Under the pieces are notes generated by a model, which was not told the DNA's origin, did not search any database, and worked only from the letters and a program-made list of their open reading frames with translations. A DNA stretch of 57,036 nt from contig JBFMDN010000035.1 of the NCBI GenBank assembly GCA_040753915.1, positions 1 through 57,036 on the forward strand. Reading direction: 5' to 3'. Source of the stretch: JBFMDN01 sp040753915 (lineage in GTDB: Bacteria > Desulfobacterota > Desulfomonilia > Desulfomonilales > Desulfomonilaceae). The position numbers and the translations under genes are program-made. This document shows positions 18,396-25,310 of the stretch, piece after piece. Every line of letters begins with the position of its first letter. Position 1 is the stretch's first letter.

Positions 18396-18851
18396 TTACC
18401 AGTTCCACATGCGATAACCCATCTTGAGCAGATAGGAAGTGGCCTCACCTGTGTGGAACACCTCGCAGCCGAGCTCCAGCATCTTGTTCGTGATGCCGTA
18501 GCGATCGCTGCACGCTTTGCAGCACCAGATCTTGCCTTCCTTACCGCCGTATCCCTGGATTTCCTTGATCAGCTTGATCTGCTCGCTGTCAGGCGGCAGA
18601 CCTGCAATTGTCTTTTCGGCCGGGCCCCAGAGAACGACTTTCACGTTATCCATCCACTTGCCTTTAATAGCTCTCGATGCATACAGAAGCCCGAAGTAGA
18701 TCATCTCGGGGTCTCCGTTCTGAATGACGACCACTACGTTGCCGCTTCCCCTCGGAGAGTATTCCGCTCCGATATCCGCCAAGGCCAGTAAAGGACTGAT
18801 TGCGAATAGCCCAGCGACCACTAGAATCAATGCCACGTTCGATTTTCTCAT
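18396..18851 (-). CDS. DsrE-family protein with signal peptide
   Basis: The 151-residue product starts with a clear signal peptide (RKSNVALILVVAGLFAISP, then LALA). The mature part has the DsrE fold pattern VVVVIQNGDPEMIYFGLLYA and ends in repeated hydrophobic and aromatic residues. A cysteine cluster, WCCKACSDRYG, sits near residue 110. DsrE/DsrF proteins transfer sulfur in the cytoplasm; an exported version suggests a periplasmic redox or sulfur-binding role. It is embedded in the UxaA/AcnX/TRAP cluster on the same strand. Function is not known. Confidence 0.75.
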   Translation of the reverse strand: MRKSNVALILVVAGLFAISPLLALADIGAEYSPRGSGNVVVVIQNGDPEMIYFGLLYASRAIKGKWMDNVKVVLWGPAEKTIAGLPPDSEQIKLIKEIQGYGGKEGKIWCCKACSDRYGITNKMLELGCEVFHTGEATSYLLKMGYRMWNW

Positions 18852-18981
18852 TTTCCCTTTACCTCCCTATGCTGCCACGCACAGAAAATGCGTGGTCTTC
18901 GTCACACTTGAAAGCCAGTGAGCCTTCAGCAGCGAATCTCCTTCTCAACGTGAGTCCTTCGAGCGGTTTAGAATTGTCAAG

Positions 18982-19383
18982 CTATGCCTGTTCTTCTACC
19001 GATACTTCACCATTCTCGATAGAAACGGCTTGGCCGGTCTTAACCATCTGGAAAAGGTCTTCGTCAAAAGAATCCAGCATCGGAACATCAATAGCCAATG
19101 CCGATTCACAAAGGATCGGATCTGCTTCCCGACAAAGTATTGCCGCGGGCGCATTTCCTTTCTTCATCGCCTCATACGCGACAAAGGGAGCAATCGTACC
19201 CCCTTTTCCTGACGGACAGACCAGGATTTTTCCTGCTATGCTTTCCCCAAACATGGGGTGGTTTAGTATGGTGATCTTTCCCGTATTTGGATCAAAATCA
19301 CCTATGAACGAAAAGGGGACGTCCAAGACTACAGCCTGTCCTGCTGCGTTTCCCTCGTTAACAATTCTGCCCTTTATTTTCAT
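18982..19383 (-). CDS. Aconitase X small (swivel) subunit, DUF126
   Basis: This is the swivel domain of a split aconitase X, a dehydratase family that includes phosphomevalonate dehydratase in archaea and cis-3-hydroxy-L-proline dehydratase in bacteria. Recognisable parts are VVLDVPFSFIGDFDPNTG, NHPMFGESIAGKILVCPS and APAAILCREADPIL. The loop that usually reads GSxSGS, with a proposed catalytic serine, is GKGGTIAPFVAYE here, so the chemistry may differ. GAGGAAG precedes the ATG at 19383. It is directly downstream of the large subunit gene. Confidence 0.88.
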   Translation of the reverse strand: MKIKGRIVNEGNAAGQAVVLDVPFSFIGDFDPNTGKITILNHPMFGESIAGKILVCPSGKGGTIAPFVAYEAMKKGNAPAAILCREADPILCESALAIDVPMLDSFDEDLFQMVKTGQAVSIENGEVSVEEQA

Positions 19384-19477
19384 TGTCTTCCTCGACCACA
19401 AGCTGACGGCTTAAATCAACGTTTTGCCGCACGCGTCTGTCCATTTCTCATCTGAAAGGTCACATTTGATGGCGCCA

Positions 19478-20710
19478 TTATGCCGAGACTGCATCAATGC
19501 AATCGGGCATCTCCATCACGGCCACTTTCACCCTTCCCTTGGTAAGTCTTGAGATATAGTGGGCCGCTTTGAACGAATTGGTGACCAGGGTTCCTACGTC
19601 ATCGGGGATAGGGGAATCCGGGATCGTCGCCATGCACGAGCTGGTAACCACTCCACCCGCCTCTTCTATAGTGCGGCTGTATCCCATGGTCTGTGCCAGA
19701 TAGTAGGTTTGATAGGCTGATCCAATCCACAATCTCCTTCCCGGCCGTAGCTTCTTTCCGGAAAGTCTAGTAGCTATGTTTCGAATCTCTTGTATTGTGC
19801 AGTGAGGACACCCCAATATGCACATCTCCACCGTGTCGTTGGAGCTCAGTGCATGGAGCTCCTTTGTTTCTGCGATTGCTTTCTTGTCCACCCTGATGAT
19901 TTCTGCAGGTTCTTGATTCCCCAAGGCCCGTTCGAGAGTCGGCGCCTCAGGCGTACACCCAACAACATGACAAATGCTGACCGATCCCGAAGCAGGGAGC
20001 GGTGCCATAAGGGCGAGCAAGTAGGAGATATCCAGCTCGCGCGCCAGGCCGTTGACTACGATGTTTCGTTGCTGGGCTCGTGACCCGACGTAATAGCCTA
20101 TGGCACCAAGGTCCGTGTACGTGATCCCGTGCGGGTCCACTCCCTCCAGCTCCACCACAACCTGGCCAAGCCTATTTTCGTCCAAAAACAGTCCTCGATA
20201 AGGCGCCCTACCGGTTATTGCTGCAGCTAGATTAAGGACCGCTCCATCTCGATTGGTCCTCGCGGCGAGAAGAGAGTTGACGAAAAGCTGAGCGCATGAA
20301 CCGATCCACGATATGAAGTCTCCTCTTCGTGGAAGGTTTCCCACGAGCATCGGGAGGCAGGTGTACGTTTCGTAAAACCCGAGCCTGCGATAGATTTCGA
20401 TCCGTTGCTTGAGCACCGGAATCTCTTTCGCTGCGTATTCCTCCGAGATCCCCATCCTTTCCCAAAGCTGCGGGTCAAATGCGGACATGAAAGCGTGTAG
20501 GGTAGTGAAGGTTCCCGTTTGCCCGACGCCTTCAGTCATTTCCATGAGAAGGTCGGGTGGTTCCCTCGGGATGGTGTGGGCGCTGGAGATGGGCACCAGT
20601 CGCTCCGCACCCATGGCTTCGCCGAACTTAATCAGAATGTGCATACATTTCTCAAGTCCGGGGCCATGCTTTCCACTGGCCATGTCTTCTTCGCTTCGTG
20701 TAAGAATCAT
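19478..20710 (-). CDS. Aconitase X large (catalytic) subunit, DUF521
   Basis: The 410-residue protein matches the catalytic part of aconitase X. It has ISSAHTIPREPPDLL near the N-terminus, LPRRGDFISWIGSCAQLF, and cysteine-bearing motifs CHVVGCTPEAPTLE, MCILGCPHCTIQEI and VVTSSCMATIPD that could hold an Fe-S cluster. Split bacterial AcnX enzymes dehydrate hydroxy acids such as cis-3-hydroxyproline; the true substrate here is unknown. It lies between the uxaA-like pair and the DUF126 gene in one transcription unit. Confidence 0.9.
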   Translation of the reverse strand: MILTRSEEDMASGKHGPGLEKCMHILIKFGEAMGAERLVPISSAHTIPREPPDLLMEMTEGVGQTGTFTTLHAFMSAFDPQLWERMGISEEYAAKEIPVLKQRIEIYRRLGFYETYTCLPMLVGNLPRRGDFISWIGSCAQLFVNSLLAARTNRDGAVLNLAAAITGRAPYRGLFLDENRLGQVVVELEGVDPHGITYTDLGAIGYYVGSRAQQRNIVVNGLARELDISYLLALMAPLPASGSVSICHVVGCTPEAPTLERALGNQEPAEIIRVDKKAIAETKELHALSSNDTVEMCILGCPHCTIQEIRNIATRLSGKKLRPGRRLWIGSAYQTYYLAQTMGYSRTIEEAGGVVTSSCMATIPDSPIPDDVGTLVTNSFKAAHYISRLTKGRVKVAVMEMPDCIDAVSA

Positions 20711-20743
20711 CCTAATCTCACTCTTGAAAACGGGACAGCCAGC

Positions 20744-21058
20744 TCAGCCGTCCTGTCCCGGCAAGGGCTTGCCTTCTTTGTCGAGAACCTTGTAGTCGTC
20801 TCGGACGTTGTGCACGTGGACCCAGTCCCCCTTCTCGATGTCCTGCGTAGCGCTTCCAATGGCATGTCCGTATTTGACGATTTTGTCACCGGATCTGATC
20901 TCCGCTATCGCTATCTTGTGGCCGAATGGAACATCATGATTGCACATAAGGATAAGCTCATTGTCCTTCAACCGAGACTTCACCTGCTCGCCTGCGGAAA
21001 TATCCTCGAGAGCTGTCGCTACGTTGTCTTCTTCATGGACGATTTTCGCGAGCTTCAT
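20744..21058 (-). CDS. UxaA-family lyase small subunit (SAF domain)
   Basis: This 104-residue SAF-domain protein corresponds to the N-terminal part of altronate/galactarate dehydratases. The core ALEDISAGEQVK, CNHDVPFGHKIAIAEI and DKIVKYGHAIGSAT is intact. Split UxaA pairs include sulfolactate sulfo-lyase (SuyA/SuyB) as well as sugar-acid dehydratases. GGAGGT precedes the ATG, and the large subunit ends 15 nt upstream. Substrate cannot be read from the sequence. Confidence 0.87.
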   Translation of the reverse strand: MKLAKIVHEEDNVATALEDISAGEQVKSRLKDNELILMCNHDVPFGHKIAIAEIRSGDKIVKYGHAIGSATQDIEKGDWVHVHNVRDDYKVLDKEGKPLPGQDG

Positions 21059-21072
21059 TTTAGTACCTCCAG

Positions 21073-22233
21073 TTAGATAACAGGTCCTTTAATGAGAATC
21101 TCCATCGTGCCGTCGAAGTTGAGAATTTCCGCCCTGGTCATCTTACCGTTGGCTACGTCGATGGCATATTCGTATAATCTTTGGCCCGCTTCGGAGACAG
21201 TTTCTGTCTCCTCTATTATCGAGGAGACATCGACGTCGATATGCTCTCGCATGGTTACGTTGGTCTTTGCGTTTCCGCACACCTTTATCGTGGGAAGAAG
21301 TGGATTTCCGTTAGGCGCTCCTCTACCGGTCGTGAAGAGATGTATGATGGCACCGCCCGCGGCCAATCCCACCAGATTCTCAAAGCCATGGCCCGGAATG
21401 TCCATAATGTGTCTTCCTGGACCTTCGGGAATTTCGGCGTATCGAACGCTGGTTTGAATAGGGACATCCGCTCCCTTGGCGTTTGCACCCAATGCCTTTT
21501 CTACAAGCGTGGTCAAGCCTCCGGCCACATTTCCGACCGTCATCTGTGAGCCTCTTACGTCTGCGCCAACGGCAATCCCTCGGAGATAGAGATCGCGAAC
21601 GAAATCGACTATCCTTTCCCCATGCTCTTCAGCTACACAGAGTTTCTTGAGAGCGTACTCTCCACCCATAATGTCGCATACTTCGCCCTGGATGAACTTC
21701 CCTCCATTCTCCGTCATAATCCGGCACACTTCGCCCACTACGAGGTTGGACGACAGCCCGGAGGTCGTGTCGGAGGAGCCGCATTTGGTTCCAAAGCATA
21801 ATTTGTCGAGGCCGACTTCCTCTCTCTGTATGGCACTCGCCTCGAGCACCATTTCAGCGGCAATTTTGGCTCCGTTGTTTATGGTGTCCAACATCCCGCC
21901 AATCTGATGAACCACCACCAGCTCGACCGGCTTGCCCGACTCCCTGATACCCTCAAGCACCTGTTCAGCGAGCACCATTTCACATCCCAGCCCTACGAGC
22001 AAAACAGCGGCTACGTTGGGGTTCTTTCCCAGATTAATGAGGGTTCTCGTGACCTGCTCAGTATCCTGGGACGGATGGAGGCAGCCCTGATGATGCGGAA
22101 GGGCCTTTGTTCCCCTGATGAGTTTTTCGATGTGGTAGCACACCGCATTAACACAGCCGGTGGTAGGCATAATGGCCACATAATTTCTCGCCCCCACCGT
22201 GCCGTCAGCCCTGGGGTAACCACAGAACTTCAT
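21073..22233 (-). CDS. UxaA-family lyase large subunit
   Basis: The 386-residue protein is the catalytic C-terminal part of the UxaA family (altronate and galactarate dehydratase, or SuyB sulfolactate sulfo-lyase). It begins with GYPRADGTVGARNYVAIMP and carries the hallmark FGTKCGSSDTTSGLSSN and GPGRHIMDIPGHGFEN. AGGAGG lies 6 nt before the ATG. The start overlaps the end of the GntR regulator gene by 4 nt, so the regulator and enzyme are co-translated. The product together with the SAF subunit forms one enzyme. Confidence 0.9.
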   Translation of the reverse strand: MKFCGYPRADGTVGARNYVAIMPTTGCVNAVCYHIEKLIRGTKALPHHQGCLHPSQDTEQVTRTLINLGKNPNVAAVLLVGLGCEMVLAEQVLEGIRESGKPVELVVVHQIGGMLDTINNGAKIAAEMVLEASAIQREEVGLDKLCFGTKCGSSDTTSGLSSNLVVGEVCRIMTENGGKFIQGEVCDIMGGEYALKKLCVAEEHGERIVDFVRDLYLRGIAVGADVRGSQMTVGNVAGGLTTLVEKALGANAKGADVPIQTSVRYAEIPEGPGRHIMDIPGHGFENLVGLAAGGAIIHLFTTGRGAPNGNPLLPTIKVCGNAKTNVTMREHIDVDVSSIIEETETVSEAGQRLYEYAIDVANGKMTRAEILNFDGTMEILIKGPVI

Positions 22234-22961
22234 TTGATTCCTCCTGTATTAGGACCAGTGTGTTGGCCTGAGCCAGGGAGTTGGGTTCCCGCTTGGTGCA
22301 GGTCCTGTTGGATCCTCTCCTTTAAGACTTGTGAAGCGAATTCGAGATGCTTGAGCAGGGACTCTTTTGCCCTATCGAATTCGCCCTTCTTTATGAGGTT
22401 CAAGATCTCCCGATGATCTTGCAGCGACTTATCCACTGAGCCCGGCATGAACAGATACATGACCTGATATCGCGTCAGGTTTAACGAAATGGTCTTATAG
22501 AAATGAATTATTCGTGAATTGCCTGTTAATTCCACCAGCTTGGCGTGAAATCCGGCAAAGACCTGGTGGAAGTGGAGCATTTCTTCGGGATTCTCGACGG
22601 AAGGGAGGGACAGTCGAACGGCTTCTTCAAATGTCGATTCCACCTGGGCGAATTTTGAGCTGTCGACAAATTTGAGAAGATCGATGGAGTATGTTTCTAT
22701 CATCTCGCGCGTTTGAAACAGTCCGATCAAGTCCTCGATAGATACATCCGAAACGTACGTGCCCTTCCTGGGAATACTGACGAGCAGGTGCTCATTTTCA
22801 AGGATGCGGAAAGCCTCTCTGACTGGGGGTCTGCTGACGCCAAGGCTTGTGGCGAGATCGTTCTCGTTGATTTTCTGATTGGCAGGCATTTTGCCGGTGA
22901 TGATTTGAGTTCTCAGGTAATCAACGACGGTGTCTGAAACGGATTTGATTTCTACCAGCAT
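22230..22961 (-). CDS. GntR-family (FCD) transcriptional regulator
   Basis: A 243-residue regulator. The N-terminal winged helix contains VVDYLRTQIITGKMP, LATSLGVSRPPVREAFRIL and RKGTYVSDVS. The C-terminal half is the helical FCD ligand domain with ETYSIDLLKF and HAKLVELTGNSRI. It probably represses the 15015-22233 cluster in response to its substrate. I chose the ATG at 22961 (GAGAGG upstream); another ATG at 22988 has no ribosome site. It is the first gene of the transcription unit. Confidence 0.9.
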   Translation of the reverse strand: MLVEIKSVSDTVVDYLRTQIITGKMPANQKINENDLATSLGVSRPPVREAFRILENEHLLVSIPRKGTYVSDVSIEDLIGLFQTREMIETYSIDLLKFVDSSKFAQVESTFEEAVRLSLPSVENPEEMLHFHQVFAGFHAKLVELTGNSRIIHFYKTISLNLTRYQVMYLFMPGSVDKSLQDHREILNLIKKGEFDRAKESLLKHLEFASQVLKERIQQDLHQAGTQLPGSGQHTGPNTGGIK

Positions 22962-23026
22962 GGCGCCTCTCACTTCGTCTTTTCTCATCAATCAAGGCCG
23001 ACTCGAAGATCTCAGGGGTTTCAATA

Positions 23027-23063
23027 GGTCTACTGTCTTCGGTCTACAGTCTACAGAAGACCC
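23027..23063 (-). promoter_or_regulatory. Candidate GntR operator
   Basis: About 65 nt upstream of the gntR start, the minus strand holds two close copies of CTGTAGAC and a related CAGTAGACC within 35 nt. An imperfect inverted repeat, GTCTTC against GAAGAC, spans 23035-23059. Repeated short motifs directly before an autoregulated GntR gene are typical of operators. This is inference from position and repetition. Confidence 0.45.
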
Positions 23064-23458
23064 GTAGGAATTGTCAACACCAAAATTAACCCCCCCAAAA
23101 AAAATGGACGAAGTCAGGCCGCACCACCCCCTCCATCTGCAGAGCTGAAGCAACTGCGTTACCGTGTTTGCGAAAACAACCGCTCAACGGGGCTCGGACG
23201 ACGAGCTCTGAAAAGATCGTGCTTGACCGCGGCCCGCGCGGTGATTAGTCTCCAACCCAAAGAGGGCTTGCTGTTTACGAACCTGAAAGCAGTCTTATCC
23301 ATGCTGGGGCTGTGGAGACGAAAGAGACGAGTTTCATCGAGGTGGGGGAAACCATCCGCCCCTCTGCTGTGCTCCGGAAGACCCCAAAGATTTCAAGCTC
23401 GCGCACGATCGTGCTCGAGAGATGCGAGCTCGGCGCCAGCCGAGTAGGGGAGGGCTGA
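23064..23458. other. Stretch with no confident gene
   Basis: From 23250 to the TGA at 23456 one plus-strand frame is open for about 69 codons in the same frame as, and directly abutting, the HesB-like gene. Its product was not recognised and it has no good start. It may be the decayed end of an upstream gene. Confidence 0.4.
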
Positions 23459-23740
23459 ATGTTCACTATCGATCGGGAAGCTCGTGAATACTTCTTGGAA
23501 GAGCTCGGTGAAGCCAAGGCGGTGCGCGTGCTTTACCGCGGACCGGGGTGAGCCAGCGGCGGAATCGCGCTGGTTCTGGATGAGCCGGAATTAGAAGACC
23601 TGAGATACGAAGTGGATGGGGTCAGCCTAATTGCAGACCCGGTTACCGCGGGCGTGATCGAAAACGCTGGTGCTGTGACAATCTACTTCACGACCTTCGG
23701 ACCTCGGGCAAAGCTGGAGAGCGGCTGTTCTGGTGGCTGA
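23459..23740 (+). CDS. HesB/IscA-like probable selenoprotein (in-frame TGA at codon 31)
   Basis: A reading frame of 93 codons plus stop begins MFTIDREAREYFLEELG. It is interrupted only by TGA at 23549-23551, then continues ASGGIALVLDEPELEDL and VDGVSLIADPV, and ends ESGCSGG. This matches small HesB/IscA-like proteins whose conserved cysteine precedes the ALxLDEP segment. The TGA falls at exactly that cysteine position, ten residues before the Asp of LDEP. HesB-like selenoproteins are a known family. GGGGAGGG lies 4 nt before the ATG. A SECIS-like hairpin follows. Alternatives: a pseudogene with one nonsense mutation, though conservation on both sides argues against it. Role: iron-sulfur or redox function. 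Confidence 0.72.
23570..23588 (+). promoter_or_regulatory. Candidate bacterial SECIS hairpin
   Basis: Bases 23570-23576 pair with 23582-23588 (7 bp, two of them G-U) around the loop TGGAT. The loop starts 25 nt after the TGA and has G as its second base. Both features fit the published bacterial SECIS rules (loop 16-37 nt after UGA, a G in the first two loop positions). It is within the coding sequence, as expected in bacteria. SelB binding is not shown by sequence. Confidence 0.6.
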
Positions 23741-24159
23741 CCGCGAGTCTCGGACACATGCCTCCAGCAAATGCTTCTCGCAAGATGCGCATGCGAGCTG
23801 AGGAAGAGCGAATAATATCGAATAGATCAGGGAAAAACTCAGCATAGGATTTCATAAGTGTGGATTCCTTTGAGGCAAACCGCTCCCTTTAGGGAAGGGC
23901 AGGCTCAGAGCCTCTTTCAATGGTGCGCAGGTTTGAAACCTCTCCTACTACTGTGGGGTGAAGCGTTGCTCGTTGAGGTAGAAGTTCCGGAACAGTAGAG
24001 TTAGGGGCGGGTTTCAAACCCGCCCCTAACTGAACAGGGCTGAAGCAAGTACGCGACCATATTTATGAAACGGTGTAATTGGTGCAGGTTTTCTTGAATT
24101 CGGTTGCGTAGTCGCATCCTCTATTCAGGGACGGGCATTTAGCGGTGGGCCGGGCATCT
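23741..24159. other. Gene-free region with a 15-bp REP-like palindrome
   Basis: No gene was recognised. At 24000-24030 a perfect 15-bp inverted repeat with a single-base loop (GGGGCGGGTTT and its complement) forms a strong hairpin. It resembles extragenic palindromes elsewhere in this window and could stop transcription. Confidence 0.5.
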
Positions 24160-24358
24160 GAAACTCTCTCAAAACTCGGGACCCACCACAAAATCGTAGC
24201 ACGATTGAGCGTCGATGCGTGGAAAGGCACCCTCACCCCACCCTCTCCCAGAGGGAGAGGGAGCCGGAAAAATCCCCTCTCCCCCGCTTCGGGGGAGAGG
24301 GTCAGGGTGAGGGGGTGTGCCACGATCTTAACATTTGCCGCAATTCCGAGACAGTTTC
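24160..24358. repeat. MITE-like element, copy 1 (199 bp)
   Basis: This copy begins GAAACTCTCTCAAAACTC and ends with the complement of GAAACTGTCTC, giving imperfect terminal inverted repeats. Inside are two strong GC-rich hairpins, including a CTCTCCC/GGGAGAG pair. The same ~199-bp sequence in the same orientation lies at 27872-28069. No transposase is encoded. Confidence 0.75.
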
Positions 24359-24398
24359 CTCTCCCCTGCCACACACGGGTTTTCGCATCTGTCACGCG

Positions 24399-25310
24399 TC
24401 ACCTTCTAACAGGCTCACACCTCCCTCCAACGCAGCGGTGCCCAGGCGGACATCGCACATTTGCACAGGGGTCGACCTTGACACATCGGCCATTTACGCA
24501 CTTATGACCCTGCGGGCACCTGACGTTTGCGCAGGGGTCGGTCTTTACGCACCTGCCGTTCACGCATTTGTGCCCAGGCGGACTTCGCACATTTGCACAG
24601 GGGTCGACCTTGACGCATCGGCCGTCCACGCACTTATGACCTTGGGGGCATCGAACGTTTGCGCAGGGGTCGGTCTTTACGCACCTGCCGTTCACGCATT
24701 TGTGCCCAGGCGGACATCGCACATTTGCACAGGGGTCGACCTTGACGCATCGGCCGTCCACGCACTTATGACCTTGGGGGCATCGAACGTTTGCGCAGGG
24801 GTCGGTCTTTACGCACCTGCCGTTCACGCATTTGTGCCCAGGCGGACAGCGGACATTTGCACAGGGGTCGACCTTGACGCACCGGCCGTCCACGCACTTA
24901 TGACCTTGGGGGCATCGAACGTTTGCGCAGGGGTCGGTCTTTACGCACCTGCCGTCCACGCATTTTTGCCCTGGCGGACATCGCACATTTGCGCAGGGGT
25001 CGACCTTGACGCATCGGCCGTCCACGCACTTATGACCCTGGGGACACCTGACGTTTGCGCATGGGTCTGTTTTGACGCACTTTCCATTCAGGCATTTTTG
25101 TCCTGGCGGACATCGCACATTTGCACAGGGGTCGGTCGGTTCAATCTTGACGCACGGATTGGCAACAAATGCCCTGACGCCGGCCCGATGCGCCGGGATG
25201 ACGCATTTATAGCCCGGAGGGCACTTGATGTTGGCGCATGGATCGTCACCGATGCACCTACCTTTGACGCACCTCTGACCCGGCGGGCACTTGATGTTCT
25301 CGCAGGGATC
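24399..25310 (-). repeat. 66-bp tandem coding repeats, 13 units
   Basis: Units of 66 bp encode 22 residues each. Ten units at 24474-25133 are nearly regular. The last unit, 24399-24473, ends the protein; 25134-25244 is a longer variant with an insertion; 25245-25310 is a more divergent first unit. Neighbouring units alternate between PPGHKCVNGRCVKT and PQGHKCVDGRCVKV types, giving a 132-bp higher-order period, a sign of recent duplication in pairs. Confidence 0.95.

Noticed and set aside
20744..22233. Naming the UxaA pair altronate dehydratase (uxaA)
   Set aside because: Split UxaA proteins have several substrates, including sulfolactate; no uronate genes are nearby, so I left the symbol empty.
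23459..23548. Treating the HesB-like frame as a simple pseudogene
   Set aside because: Both sides of the TGA are conserved, it replaces the key cysteine exactly, and a SECIS-like hairpin is present.
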